Shown here in pieces: positions 54,885 to 64,000 of a stretch of 64,000 nucleotides of DNA. The notes beneath the pieces are model-generated. The model was not told the origin of the DNA and did no database searches. It was given only the letters and a program-made list of their open reading frames with translations. The translations under genes were made by a program, and so were the position numbers. How positions within the stretch are numbered: the first letter of the stretch is position 1; each line of letters opens with the position of its first letter. The stretch covers positions 1 through 64,000 of the forward strand of contig JANQQK010000094.1 of NCBI GenBank assembly GCA_028289375.1. The letters are read 5' to 3'. Source of the DNA: Phycisphaerae bacterium (GTDB lineage Bacteria > Planctomycetota > Phycisphaerae > UBA1845).

Positions 54885-57800
54885 TTAGACGACGGGCTGA
54901 TCGTGCATCGCAGCCCGGCTGGCAGTCGCGTACTTGACGATCACCTCGATGAGTTTCTTGCGGTCGACGGGCTTGGTGGTGTAACCATTGCAGCCGGCGT
55001 CGATACACTTCTGCCGGTCGCCGTCCATGGCGTGCGCGGTCAGGGCAACGATCGGTCTGTCATAGCCCCGCCTGCGAAGTGTGGCTGTTGCCTCGTAGCC
55101 ATCCATGACCGGCATTTGCATGTCCATCAGAATGACATCGAATGGTGAATGTGAATCTTTGCGCGACAAGGCGTCGTCGAGTGCGAGACGACCGTTGTCG
55201 ACGACGACCACGTTGGCACCGGCTTTTCGCAGAATGTGCGAGATTAGCCTCTGGTTGTCGACGCCGTCCTCAGCCAACAGAATATCGCAACCTTCCAGAG
55301 GTGCACTCGCCGATTGGGACGTGTCGCTTGACGGCACCGGTGCCGCGTCGACCACTTTCGGCTGCGGCACCACCATTTCGACGTGGTCGATGTCACCAGC
55401 ATCGACCACAGCGCGGAAGCAGCTACCGACACCTTCTCTTGATTCGATAAGCGTCACGTCGCCGCCCAACATCTGAGACAGGCGTCTGCTGATCGTCAGG
55501 CCAAGCCCGGTGCCACCGAATCGTCGCGTGGTGGAACTGTCCGCCTGCACGAAAGGCTGGAAGAGCGCGGCGATGTGCTCACCGGTCATGCCGATGCCGG
55601 TGTCGATGACGTCGAACTCGATCGCGGGATTGGCATTGTTGACAAATCGGGTCACCAACCGGACGTATCCGTTTCGGGTGAACTTGATCGCGTTGCCGAC
55701 GAGGTTGATGAGGATCTGCCGCAATCGCGCTGGATCTGTGCGGATAACCGTTGGGATCGCACCGTCGTACTCGCGTTGCAGTCGGATGCCGGCAGCATCG
55801 GCTTTGACCTGCATCAATTCGATCACTTCCTCGACAACATCACTCGGGCTGTGGTTTGTGAGGTTGACAGCCAACTTGCCCGCTTCAATCTTGGAGATGT
55901 CCAGAACGTCGTTGATGATGCCAAGGAGATGATGTCCGTTGCGGAGAATCGTCTCCACAGCCTGGGCACTTGCCGGATCGCTGGTGTTTTCGGCGAGTGT
56001 CTCCGAGAAGCCGAGAATGGCGGTCAATGGCGTGCGAATCTCGTGGCTCATGTTGGCAAGGAAGGTGCTCTTTGCGACACTGGCTGACTCTGCCTGCCGT
56101 TTTGCCCCTTCCAGCTTCTGTTCACGTTCGACCTGCTCATTGATGACCTCGGTGAACATGATGATGCCGCCGATGGCGCCGTCTGCGTCGTACCATGGGC
56201 GAAGCTCCCAGCGCACCCACGTCGTCTCGCCATCCTTTTGCATGAAGGCATCACGCGCGGAATGGAGCGCTTCGCCGGACAACGCGCGCTCGTGCAGTTC
56301 ACGCCAGCGGTCGGGAATGGCTGGAAAGACGTCGTAGTGCGATTGACCAAGAATTTCCCCCTGTGTCACGCCATACTGCGTACACCATCCATAACTGGCG
56401 ACAAGGTAGCGCATCTGGTTGTCAAACATGGCGACGGCCGCCGGTGTGTGCTTGACGAAGAGTCGCAGGCGTTCTTGAACTGCCGCCAACTCCATTGTGG
56501 CACGTTGCCGGTCATCGATGTCGAGGTGATGACCGATCATGCGGGTCGGTTTGCCGTCGCCAGTGCGTTCAATCACCTTGCCCGTGCTGCGCAACCACTT
56601 GTAGAATCCATTCGCACACTTGAAGCGAAACTCGACGTCGTATGGATGTTGGTCGCTCGCGTGGGCCAATTGGATTTGGCGTTGAAGTTTCGGAACATCG
56701 TCGGGATGAACACGTTCGAAGAAATAGGAGTCTGGCACATCGCCTCCGATGGGCTCTTCACCGACCATGGTGTGGAATACATCGTTGGATACGAATGTCC
56801 CGCGTTCGATGCTCCAGTCCCACAGGCCCGCATTGGCTGCTGATTGCGCCAGCTCCAGTCGCGCGGTGACGACTTTGAGATTCTGAATGTCAATGTGAAC
56901 GCCAATCATGCGTTTGGGCGTACCATCCTCTGCGCGTTCGACCACCTCACCAACATCGAGCACCCAGTTCCACGTGCCGTCTTTGCAACGCAGTCGCTGT
57001 TCGCATTCGTAGATGTCGGTCTCGCCGGCCACATGTCGCTTAACGTCCGCGAGAGCACGTGGCAGGTCTTCCGGATGACACAAGCTCTTCCATGTATCGA
57101 GCGTCATCGGCAGTTCGCCATCATCGAAACCGAGCATGGAATAGAACGTATCGTTGAAATACGTATCGTCCGACTCCATGTTCCAGTCCCACAGGCCGAT
57201 GCGTGAGGCCTTCATGGCCAGTGCGAGTCGCTGTTTGGCTGCGTCTGCTTCGCGCATGGCCGCTTCGGCGTGTTCTGCGAAGGAGTTGGCCCTGGCGGTT
57301 TCACTGGCGAGTTCGTCCAAGGTTTCGCGCAGTGATTCTTCGGTCTGCTTGAGGGCATCAATGTCGGCAATGGAACCCGACATGCGCACGGCGTTGCCCT
57401 CCGGATCCCACTCCGCCTGTCCACGTGCGCGGAACCATCGGAATCCCCCCTCGCGCAATTGCATGCGACAGGCAACGTCGAAGGTGGCTTGACGCTCCAG
57501 GTGGCTGGTGAACCCTGAGATGGTGGACTCACGGTCGTGGGGGTGTAGACGGCTGAAGAACGCGTCGATGTGGTGCTCGAACTCTCTGGCGTACTCCTCA
57601 TCGTAGCCCAGGAGCTCCTTGAACCGATTCGAATACCATACAAGTCCGGTTTGCGGATGGTAGTCCCAAAGACCATCGGCGGAGCCGCGAATGGCACGAT
57701 CGGTGGCGTCGCGAGCCCTTTGCAGGTCCCGTTCAAGTTGTTTCTGCTCGGTAACTTCGAGGGCGTACTTGACAACACTCGTGACGCTGCCATTGGCCGC

Positions 57801-58787
57801 CACGATTGGGTTGTACGTTGCACGAATCCAGAAGCACTTACCGTCTTTGCCCATGCGTTTGAATTCACCGCTCTGCGGTTCGCCTCTACTCAGGGCCTCC
57901 CAAACCGCCGCGTACTCGCTGCTGGATGCATATTTCTCCCCCACGAAGAGACTGTCGTGCTTGCCACGCACCTCATCAAAGCTGTAACCCAACCATCGCA
58001 GGTAGACATCATTCACGGATGTGATGCGTCCATCGGGTGTAAACTCGATTCGCCCATGCGAACGATCGATGGCATCGAGATGCGTCGCGAGAGCTGCCGT
58101 CGATGCTTCGACCTGGCGCAGCGTCGCCTCGTGCACCCACAAGGCGAGTGCGAGCAGCAACAAAATCGTCACACCAAAAGCCAGAGTCTCCCGGCGCGCG
58201 ATACGGTTGAGCCGAAGCGTCGCCTGAAATTCGTACTGTTTCACAATCTCGTCCATGATCGGGAGAAACAGATCAGCTTCCCGTCCAAGCGCAAACACAT
58301 GGCCGCGAATCCCGGCGGACACCGTCTCCTTGTCCTGCATGTCGCCTGAGCTTGTTGCGATGATGGTCCGGGCTGCGCGATCCATCGACTCGCTGATCGG
58401 CGTCAACTGCGCGTAGAGCTCGAGGATCGCCTCGGAATTCTGCCCCGATGGGTGTTGATTGTCCTCGCCTGATTGCAGGCGTCGCCCACTCTCGAACCAG
58501 AGTTGGTGCGCCTGGCGAAGCTTCGCGAGCGTGTGATGGGCCGCCGCACTCTCACCACGCTCCAGTTCCCCGAGCAACAGGAACGCCGACTTCGCGATGC
58601 GCTGGCTCAGCATACGCTGGCGACCGGCCATGTTGATCGTCGGGGCGTCGGCTGCCTGGCGAGATGATTCGCGTCCTCTCAGCCACTGACCACCACCGAT
58701 AAGGAAACCGATCGCGAGAAGCACGGCAATGTAGGTGACGCGCAGCCTTCGCGTGGATTGGTGACGATCGTCCAAGTGTTGCGACAT
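54885..58787 (-). CDS. Hybrid sensor histidine kinase with PilJ-like sensor, multiple PAS domains and receiver
   Basis: The 1300-residue protein has a first membrane helix ([19 protein letters not shown]), a periplasmic PilJ-N-like helical sensor ([20 protein letters not shown], to about 200) and a second helix ([17 protein letters not shown]). About five PAS/PAC units follow (230-900). The dimerisation histidine is H915 in [16 protein letters not shown], the ATPase has DTGIGM and [10 protein letters not shown], and the receiver has the phospho-acceptor D1222 in [14 protein letters not shown]. It probably relays phosphate to an unlinked HPt or regulator; none lies next to it. The signal is unknown. 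Confidence 0.93.
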   Translation of the reverse strand: MSQHLDDRHQSTRRLRVTYIAVLLAIGFLIGGGQWLRGRESSRQAADAPTINMAGRQRMLSQRIAKSAFLLLGELERGESAAAHHTLAKLRQAHQLWFESGRRLQSGEDNQHPSGQNSEAILELYAQLTPISESMDRAARTIIATSSGDMQDKETVSAGIRGHVFALGREADLFLPIMDEIVKQYEFQATLRLNRIARRETLAFGVTILLLLALALWVHEATLRQVEASTAALATHLDAIDRSHGRIEFTPDGRITSVNDVYLRWLGYSFDEVRGKHDSLFVGEKYASSSEYAAVWEALSRGEPQSGEFKRMGKDGKCFWIRATYNPIVAANGSVTSVVKYALEVTEQKQLERDLQRARDATDRAIRGSADGLWDYHPQTGLVWYSNRFKELLGYDEEYAREFEHHIDAFFSRLHPHDRESTISGFTSHLERQATFDVACRMQLREGGFRWFRARGQAEWDPEGNAVRMSGSIADIDALKQTEESLRETLDELASETARANSFAEHAEAAMREADAAKQRLALAMKASRIGLWDWNMESDDTYFNDTFYSMLGFDDGELPMTLDTWKSLCHPEDLPRALADVKRHVAGETDIYECEQRLRCKDGTWNWVLDVGEVVERAEDGTPKRMIGVHIDIQNLKVVTARLELAQSAANAGLWDWSIERGTFVSNDVFHTMVGEEPIGGDVPDSYFFERVHPDDVPKLQRQIQLAHASDQHPYDVEFRFKCANGFYKWLRSTGKVIERTGDGKPTRMIGHHLDIDDRQRATMELAAVQERLRLFVKHTPAAVAMFDNQMRYLVASYGWCTQYGVTQGEILGQSHYDVFPAIPDRWRELHERALSGEALHSARDAFMQKDGETTWVRWELRPWYDADGAIGGIIMFTEVINEQVEREQKLEGAKRQAESASVAKSTFLANMSHEIRTPLTAILGFSETLAENTSDPASAQAVETILRNGHHLLGIINDVLDISKIEAGKLAVNLTNHSPSDVVEEVIELMQVKADAAGIRLQREYDGAIPTVIRTDPARLRQILINLVGNAIKFTRNGYVRLVTRFVNNANPAIEFDVIDTGIGMTGEHIAALFQPFVQADSSTTRRFGGTGLGLTISRRLSQMLGGDVTLIESREGVGSCFRAVVDAGDIDHVEMVVPQPKVVDAAPVPSSDTSQSASAPLEGCDILLAEDGVDNQRLISHILRKAGANVVVVDNGRLALDDALSRKDSHSPFDVILMDMQMPVMDGYEATATLRRRGYDRPIVALTAHAMDGDRQKCIDAGCNGYTTKPVDRKKLIEVIVKYATASRAAMHDQPVV

Positions 58788-59188
58788 TCGCTGGCCGTTC
58801 TCGTTTGACTTCGGTGCATGGAGTGGCTGTCCACAGCCTCAATCGTTGTTTCGGCTGAGCAGTGACGTGCGGTAAGGCACAATTCAGAACGGAATTCAAC
58901 GATGAGCAGGCCCGATAACACGCCCTGAATTCACCTAATCCGCCATGCTTTGTTGCCAGCGTTTATCGCACCCTGTATTCGGGCGTCAGCTTATCCGCGT
59001 GTGAGATCCCTGGTTCGCGATGTGACGGCCACGACGTGGCACCGCCCCATGCATGGCGAGCGCGGCAACGGCCGACCGCCGAACCGACCGCCCCGGGTCC
59101 GCACCGTTGTCCCAATACCGACCGAGCACTATGCTGATGCGTATCGAGCGGTCCCGGCATTCGGTACCGACATTGGAGTCCACACCAC
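58788..59188. other. Intergenic stretch between divergent histidine kinase and uvrB
   Basis: In these 401 bases I see one promoter-like pair at 58953-58981 toward uvrB and an inverted-repeat-free remainder. No gene or known SOS box (for example CTG-N10-CAG) was recognised. Confidence 0.4.
58953..58981 (+). promoter_or_regulatory. Possible promoter upstream of uvrB
   Basis: TTGCCA (58953-58958) and TATTCG (58976-58981) are 17 bases apart, 207 bases before the uvrB start. The -10 match is partial. Confidence 0.3.
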
Positions 59189-61234
59189 GTGCCCGAATTT
59201 GAAATCGTCTCCGAGATGTCGCCCCGCGGCGATCAACCGGCCGCCATCGAGCAGCTTCACGATGGGCTTGCGACCAACAAGAAGTTCCAATGCCTGATGG
59301 GCGTCACGGGATCGGGCAAAACGTTCACCATGGCGAACGTCATCGAGCAGTGGAAGCGCCCCACGCTCATCATCAGTCACAACAAGACCCTCGCCGCCCA
59401 GCTGTACGAGGAGTTTCGCGAGCTGCTGCCGAACAACGCCGTGCAGTACTTCGTGAGCTACTACGACTACTATCAGCCCGAGGCCTACATTCCGCAGCGC
59501 GACATCTACATCGAGAAGGACGCATCCCGAAACGATGATCTCGATCGGCTGCGATTGGCGTCAACCAGTTCGCTGATTTCGCGCGACGACTGCGTGATCG
59601 TCGCGAGCGTGTCGTGCATTTTTGGGCTTGGTTCGCCCGAAGACTACAAGCAGAGCACGGTCGTGATCCGCGTCGGGGATATCGTCGATCGCGATTCGAT
59701 GCTGAAGCGCTTCGTCGACCTGCAATACTCGCGCAACGACCTTGAATTCGCACGCGGGCAGTTCCGTGTTCGCGGTGACGTTGTAGAGATTCACCCCGCT
59801 TATGAGGAATTCGCTTTTCGCATTGAGATGTTCGGCGACGAGATCGAGAAGCTCGAGATCATCAATCCGCTTACCGGCGAGTCGCTGCGACGGTTGGAGA
59901 CGATCAACCTTTATCCGGCCGTCCACTATGTCATGCCGGAAGATCGCGTCGCGTCGGCAACAAATTCGATTCTCGAGGAGCTGGATCAGAGGCTGATGGA
60001 ACTGCGGCGCCACGGCAAGCTGCTCGAGGCCCAACGCCTGGCGGCGCGGACGAAATACGATGTCGAGATGATCCGGGAGGTCGGCTACTGCTCGGGCATC
60101 GAAAACTACGCGCGACACCTGAATGGTTCGCCGCCCGGAACGAGACCTTACACGCTCATCGACTACTTCCCGGATGACTTTCTGCTGGTGATCGATGAGT
60201 CGCACGTTACCGTGCCGCAAATTCGCGCGATGTACGCGGGCGATCGAAGCCGCAAGGAAGTGCTTGTCGAGCATGGATTCCGTTTGCCGTCATGTCTGGA
60301 CAATCGTCCGCTCAAGTTTGATGAATTCGAGGACCTTTGGCCACGCGTCGTATTCGTCTCCGCCACACCGGGTCCATACGAACTAGAGAAGACTGAAGGC
60401 GAAGTCGTGGAGCAGATTGTTCGCCCAACCGGCCTGGTTGATCCGGTGATTCACGTGCTGCCCGCGCGAGGCCAAGTGCCCGACTTGCTTCAGCGGGCGA
60501 ATCAGCGGGCACAGGCAGGCGAACGCGTCCTCGTCACAACACTGACCAAGCGATTGGCTGAGGACCTGTCCACGTACCTGCAGGAGGAGGGGCTGCAATG
60601 CAAGTACCTGCACAGCGAGATCGATACGCTTGAACGCATCGAGATCATCAACGATCTACGCAGCGGACACTTCGATGTTTTGGTTGGGGTCAACCTGCTG
60701 CGTGAAGGCCTCGATTTGCCCGAAGTCTCGCTTTGCTGCATTCTCGACGCCGACAAGGAGGGATTCCTGCGCAGTGAAACGTCGCTGATCCAGATGATTG
60801 GTCGAACAGCCAGAAATGTGAATGCGGAAGTGATTCTCTACGCCGACCGCGAGACACCATCCATGAAGCGGGCGATGGACGAGACGAATCGCCGTCGCGA
60901 AAAACAAATCCGCTATAACGAAGAACACGGCATCTCACCGCAGACAATCAAGAAGGCCATCCGCAGTGGACTCACGACTGAGGTCAGTGCGCGGCAGACG
61001 GTCATGAAGGCGGTCCATGCCAACGAGGAAACGTACGATCGTGACGAACTGATGCTTGCCATTGAGAAGGAAATGCTCGAAGCCGCAGAGAAGCTGGAAT
61101 TCGAACGGGCTGCCCAACTGCATGAGCGACTCAAGAAACTGCAGGATGGCGAAGATGTCGTATCGGTCGCGACGCTTGAGGATGTACGTGACAAACAGTC
61201 ACCCAAACGTAAGGGATCGCGTCGCCGCCGGTAG
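59189..61234 (+). CDS. uvrB: Excinuclease ABC subunit B
   Basis: The 681-residue helicase-like protein starts at GTG 59189. Walker A is GVTGSGKT (about 38-45), the beta-hairpin is [12 protein letters not shown], and helicase motifs [27 protein letters not shown] and QMIGRTARN are present. The C-terminus has the UVR motif for binding UvrC ([20 protein letters not shown]). It loads onto damaged DNA with UvrA. GGAG lies 14 bases before the start. It is the full family length. Confidence 0.97.
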   Translation: MPEFEIVSEMSPRGDQPAAIEQLHDGLATNKKFQCLMGVTGSGKTFTMANVIEQWKRPTLIISHNKTLAAQLYEEFRELLPNNAVQYFVSYYDYYQPEAYIPQRDIYIEKDASRNDDLDRLRLASTSSLISRDDCVIVASVSCIFGLGSPEDYKQSTVVIRVGDIVDRDSMLKRFVDLQYSRNDLEFARGQFRVRGDVVEIHPAYEEFAFRIEMFGDEIEKLEIINPLTGESLRRLETINLYPAVHYVMPEDRVASATNSILEELDQRLMELRRHGKLLEAQRLAARTKYDVEMIREVGYCSGIENYARHLNGSPPGTRPYTLIDYFPDDFLLVIDESHVTVPQIRAMYAGDRSRKEVLVEHGFRLPSCLDNRPLKFDEFEDLWPRVVFVSATPGPYELEKTEGEVVEQIVRPTGLVDPVIHVLPARGQVPDLLQRANQRAQAGERVLVTTLTKRLAEDLSTYLQEEGLQCKYLHSEIDTLERIEIINDLRSGHFDVLVGVNLLREGLDLPEVSLCCILDADKEGFLRSETSLIQMIGRTARNVNAEVILYADRETPSMKRAMDETNRRREKQIRYNEEHGISPQTIKKAIRSGLTTEVSARQTVMKAVHANEETYDRDELMLAIEKEMLEAAEKLEFERAAQLHERLKKLQDGEDVVSVATLEDVRDKQSPKRKGSRRRR

Positions 61235-61308
61235 TGTCGGTGAACACCAACGCCCATCAAGACCGCCGTTGACCAACAGAATCGATCAATCAGCACACAT
61301 TGCGAAAC

Positions 61309-62205
61309 ATGATGCAAGAACCATCGCCCGAGTTTCTCAACTCTGTCAAACACCTCGCTGAACTGGCACGTGATGAAGACCTGGGGCCTCATCGCGTGGA
61401 CCTGACCAGTGCGCTCCTGCCAGACAAGGGGCAGGCGCGATACGAAATCCTGATTAAAGAGCCCGGCGTTTTTTGTGGACACGCCGTCGCCGAAACCATC
61501 GCCAACGTCTTCGACCCAGCGGTGACCATTCAATGGGATGAAACCACGCAAGATGGCATGATTGTTTCGGATTCGCCGCACGCAGTCGGTACGCTGACCG
61601 GCCCGCGGGACAGCATTCTGACGCTCGAACGCACGCTGCTCAATGTCCTTCAGAGACTCTCCAGCATTGCCACGCTCACACGCCGATACGTCGACGCCGT
61701 CGCCCACACCAACGCCAAGATCTATGACACGCGCAAAACGCTTCCCGGCTATCGACTGCTCGAGAAGTACGCGGTGCGCTGCGGCGGCGGTCTCAATCAT
61801 CGCGCAGGACTACACGACGCCGTGCTGGTCAAGGACAACCACCTTGCAGGTGTGCCACCAGAGCGGCTGGCGGGACACGTGTTTCAGTTGCTCAACCGCG
61901 TCGGCGATCTCCCCGTGACGCCGGCATTCGTTCAGGTCGAGGTGGACAACCTGCTGCAGTTTGAACAGTTGCTCGATGTTCTCGGCATCGACATCATTCT
62001 GCTGGACAACTTCCCGCTCGACGAGATGGCTGTCGCCATTCGCCTTCGCGCAGAACGCAACCTCGAAGGCCGCATTGCACTCGAAGCTTCAGGCGGTATC
62101 ACGCTTGACACTATTGTGCCAATCGCCGAAACCGGCATCGACCGCATCTCCGTCGGTGCGATCACGCATTCCGCACCCGCACTCGACATTTCGCTGCATG
62201 ACTGA
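61309..62205 (+). CDS. nadC: Nicotinate-nucleotide pyrophosphorylase (quinolinate phosphoribosyltransferase)
   Basis: The 298-residue enzyme has ERTLLNVLQRLSSIATLT, DTRKTLPGYRLLEKYAVRCG and NHRAGLHDAVLVKDNH, then EASGGITLDTI. It makes nicotinate mononucleotide from quinolinate and PRPP for NAD synthesis. ATG 61309 is preferred to a TTG at 61300; ATG 61312 follows directly. It lies 74 bases after uvrB and could share its message. Confidence 0.95.
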   Translation: MMQEPSPEFLNSVKHLAELARDEDLGPHRVDLTSALLPDKGQARYEILIKEPGVFCGHAVAETIANVFDPAVTIQWDETTQDGMIVSDSPHAVGTLTGPRDSILTLERTLLNVLQRLSSIATLTRRYVDAVAHTNAKIYDTRKTLPGYRLLEKYAVRCGGGLNHRAGLHDAVLVKDNHLAGVPPERLAGHVFQLLNRVGDLPVTPAFVQVEVDNLLQFEQLLDVLGIDIILLDNFPLDEMAVAIRLRAERNLEGRIALEASGGITLDTIVPIAETGIDRISVGAITHSAPALDISLHD

Positions 62206-62227
62206 ATAGCCGGCGGATGGCCGACGT

Positions 62228-62257
62228 TTGGACTTCTCATCGCTGCTGACCTATGCT
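62228..62257 (+). promoter_or_regulatory. sigma-70-like promoter of the Asp/Met-rich protein
   Basis: TTGGAC (62228-62233) and TATGCT (62252-62257) are 18 bases apart, 55 bases before ATG 62313. An AGGAGAG ribosome binding site precedes the start codon. Confidence 0.45.
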
Positions 62258-62312
62258 CCCGCATTGTTTCGCAACATGCACGGATTGACGTGCAGGACAA
62301 AGGAGAGATTTG

Positions 62313-63317
62313 ATGACGTTCAGATTCAAGTTCGGTTTGATCATGAGCTGTGTGTTGACGGCGACGGGGTTGGCCCAGTCGGAGAGTTTCACGCTCACGC
62401 CCACGCAGGACGGATTCACACGCGAGCAGGCGCCGACGATCAATTTGGGCGGTGGTGGCGCCATTCACGTGGCTGGCAGTGCGGCCCTCAACGTGACCGA
62501 TGAGGCGCAGGGCGTTGCCGACGCGTTCATCATGTTCAACGCAGCCGACGCTGTCGCATTCTTCAACGCGCAGTTCGGCGATTTGAATTGGGACCTCACC
62601 GGTGTCACGCTCACGCTCAATGAGGTCGGCGCCCCGAACAATGGCATCTTCAGTCGCGGCGTCGGCACATTCGACATCCTCTACGTCGCGAATGACGACT
62701 GGTCCGAAGGCCCCGGTCGACCGAGCACGCAGGTCGAAGCCGAGAGCAATCAACTGAGCTTCACTTCAGGCAGGGCCCTTCTTAACGAACTCGCAGACGC
62801 CAACCTTGGTTCCGCCTCCAATTCGGGAATGGACAGCGCCAGTACCTACGAACTCGACGTCGCATTCGAGTTGGCTGTCGATGTCGCCAACGGCGGGGAC
62901 ATCACCCTGTACCTCGTCGCCACCGACGTCAATACCGGCGCCACATTCCGTTCGGCGAATCGTGCGGACGAAGCAGAGCATCCCATGCTCACACTGACGG
63001 CTGAGGCGCTCGTCGATGATCTGCCCGGTGACATGGATGACGGCATGGGCGGCGATGACATGATGATGGACGACATGGGCGACGGCATGATGGATGATGG
63101 GATGGGCGATGACGACGACGGCGATGATGGCGCTGGTGACGACATGATGGACGACCCGATGGACGATCAGGGCGATGACATGATGGATGACCCAACGCCC
63201 GATCCGATGATGCCGATCATGTGTGGTCCGATGATGGGCATGGGGCTTGTCACGCTGTCGCTGGGGCTGGCTTCGCTGAAGCTGAGCTCGCAACGTCGGC
63301 GGCGGCTTCGGAAATAA
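62313..63317 (+). CDS. Exported DNRLRE-like protein with Asp/Met-rich linker and C-terminal anchor
   Basis: The 334-residue product starts at ATG 62313 with AGGAGAG upstream. The signal is FGLIMSCVLTATGLAQ. Residues 20-235 form a DNRLRE-type beta domain (SFTLTPTQDGFT, TLNEVGAPNNG, ASTYELDVAFELAVDVANGG). Residues 240-303 are almost only Asp, Met and Gly. The end is CGPMMGMGLVTLSLGLASL followed by KLSSQRRRRLRK, a membrane helix with a basic tail as in protein-sorting C-termini. It is probably surface-anchored. The last 68 bases overlap the convergent PaaK-like gene. Confidence 0.78.
   Translation: MTFRFKFGLIMSCVLTATGLAQSESFTLTPTQDGFTREQAPTINLGGGGAIHVAGSAALNVTDEAQGVADAFIMFNAADAVAFFNAQFGDLNWDLTGVTLTLNEVGAPNNGIFSRGVGTFDILYVANDDWSEGPGRPSTQVEAESNQLSFTSGRALLNELADANLGSASNSGMDSASTYELDVAFELAVDVANGGDITLYLVATDVNTGATFRSANRADEAEHPMLTLTAEALVDDLPGDMDDGMGGDDMMMDDMGDGMMDDGMGDDDDGDDGAGDDMMDDPMDDQGDDMMDDPTPDPMMPIMCGPMMGMGLVTLSLGLASLKLSSQRRRRLRK
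63030..63218 (+). repeat. Degenerate GATGACATGATGGATGAC-type repeat (Asp/Met linker)
   Basis: Short units of GAY-GAY-ATG-ATG with GGC inserts repeat for about 190 bases and encode D/M/G-rich linker residues 240-303 of the preceding gene. The units are imperfect. Variation in copy number between strains is possible. Confidence 0.65.
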
Positions 63318-64000
63318 CGTGGCGAAATTTGCCTGACGCCGCCCGCTCGATCTTGTTCACCAGTTGAACGCGGGCATCGGGAATATCGCCAAGGCATGCA
63401 TGCACACCAGATAGCACCGTGTCGGCAGGCGGGCGTGAAACGCCGTCTGCCGGCACGATTTTCACTTCCACCGAGCGGTCCGCCCGCTGATAAACCTGAA
63501 ACTCTCCAACGCCGGTTAGTTCTCGCAAGTGGTAGATGAGCGAAAGCGCATGACGCAGCGATCCATCCGCCGCCACGAGGTGGTCCGTACGCCGACCAGC
63601 CACGACCGACATCGTGCCAAGGCCGCGGCCACATGAACATGGCGACGCCGACAATTGGCCCATATCACCAGTGCGATAGCGCACGAACGGAGTTGCAAGG
63701 TTATCAAGATTGGTGATGACGATTTCACCGGCCTGCCCGGGGGGGACGGGATGCCCTTCGTCGTCCACAATCTCCATGATGATGTGCTCGTCCATCACGT
63801 GCATCGAACCGTGATCACACTGATGGGCGCAGAATCCTGAATCGCGACCGCCATATCCATCGGCCACAGACACACCGAAGAAGCCTTCAATCACGCCACG
63901 ACGCTGCTCGTCAAGCACTTCGCCGGTGACGAATACCGCTTTCAGATGATCCGACTTCAACGCGGCATCCTGCTGAGACGCCAGCTCGCAGAGTGTCGCC
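63250..64000 (-). CDS. PaaK/CapK-type adenylate-forming enzyme (5' end cut by window)
   Basis: About 250 C-terminal residues are visible, in frame to the window edge without a start. VTGEVLDEQRRGVIE, DGYGGRDSGFCAH and GEIVITNLDNLATPFVRYRT (the adenylate hinge region) and the following TGDMG match phenylacetate-CoA ligases and the CapK family. A C-terminal part ends in an Ala/Ser-rich tail. It activates an aryl or acyl acid as AMP-ester. A TTG at 63960 is not a start because coding continues upstream. The last 68 bases overlap the oppositely read Asp/Met-rich protein gene. Confidence 0.87.
   Translation of the reverse strand, partial: ATLCELASQQDAALKSDHLKAVFVTGEVLDEQRRGVIEGFFGVSVADGYGGRDSGFCAHQCDHGSMHVMDEHIIMEIVDDEGHPVPPGQAGEIVITNLDNLATPFVRYRTGDMGQLSASPCSCGRGLGTMSVVAGRRTDHLVAADGSLRHALSLIYHLRELTGVGEFQVYQRADRSVEVKIVPADGVSRPPADTVLSGVHACLGDIPDARVQLVNKIERAASGKFRHVISEAAADVASSASAKPAPATA

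Noticed and set aside
58788..59188. LexA/SOS box upstream of uvrB
   Set aside because: No palindromic CTG-N10-CAG or similar site could be seen; LexA motifs in this lineage are not known to me.
63030..63218. Repetitive stretch considered as CRISPR or DNA tandem array
   Set aside because: Units are in frame, irregular and encode a D/M-rich linker of a clear exported protein; no constant repeat with unique spacers.

Overview
The window is high-GC bacterial chromosome that looks like a planctomycete, most likely of the Phycisphaerae type. The reasons are: an ECF sigma factor of the TIGR02999 type overlapping a serine/threonine kinase gene; a zinc-ribbon signature C-x2-C-x-Y-D-x(7-8)-G-R-C-P-E-C-G at one end of two small membrane proteins; paired FG-GAP/ASPIC-UnbV proteins with TPRs; large cysteine-rich secreted proteins with cohesin-like, Ca-binding and dockerin-like parts; and a deoxyhypusine-synthase-like polyamine operon. 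Genes are dense, with many 4-base ATGA overlaps and few gaps above 300 bases. I see no rRNA, CRISPR array, insertion sequence or prophage. One tRNA is present.

Layout. 1-2.4 kb (-): truncated kinase plus ECF sigma factor. 2.5-8.9 kb (-): a complete tripartite RND efflux operon, TetR regulator - membrane fusion protein - RND pump - outer membrane factor, with an inverted repeat in front of the regulator. 9.0-13.2 kb: SDR oxidoreductase, ABC1/UbiB-like protein, zinc-ribbon membrane protein and an enolase-superfamily enzyme. 13.3 kb: tRNA-Leu(CAG) with its own promoter. 13.6-19.2 kb (+): three tandem related lipoproteins followed by a fused HyuA-HyuB 5-oxoprolinase-type hydrolase. 19.3-25.2 kb: two giant FG-GAP/CRTAC1-type exported proteins facing each other tail to tail. 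25.4-28.5 kb: tandem-domain glycosyltransferase, folK, dapL. 28.6-32.0 kb (-): ECF sigma, zinc-finger anti-sigma and an exported PDZ protein.

32.1-34.4 kb (+): smpB, phosphohexomutase, zinc-ribbon membrane protein. 34.5-39.0 kb (-): exported coiled-coil protein, mnmA, cytochrome c, glycosyltransferase 9, methyltransferase. 39.1-44.6 kb (+): glycosyltransferase 2, mnmE, lone NifU-N/Nfu-N domain and a secreted cohesin/dockerin-like protein. 44.6-51.5 kb (-): a long co-directional cluster starting from a near-consensus promoter: rph, SPOR-like lipoprotein, rdgB, pyruvoyl arginine decarboxylase, DHS-like enzyme, agmatinase, small membrane protein, thiS, thiG, small membrane protein. The middle three enzymes form an arginine-agmatine-putrescine-(homo)spermidine route. 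51.6-54.7 kb: fabI and a secreted Ca-binding-repeat protein. 54.9-58.8 kb (-): hybrid histidine kinase with a PilJ-like sensor and several PAS domains. 59.2-63.3 kb (+): uvrB, nadC and an exported Asp/Met-rich protein with a C-terminal membrane anchor. The right edge cuts a PaaK/CapK-type adenylate-forming enzyme.

The observations I consider most worth a second look are the tandem LNPxFV lipoprotein family, the predicted polyamine operon, the tail-to-tail FG-GAP/TPR pair, the Asp/Met-rich surface protein with a sorting-like C-terminus, and the sigma/anti-sigma/PDZ trio. All functional statements rest on reading motifs by eye; no database search was run.
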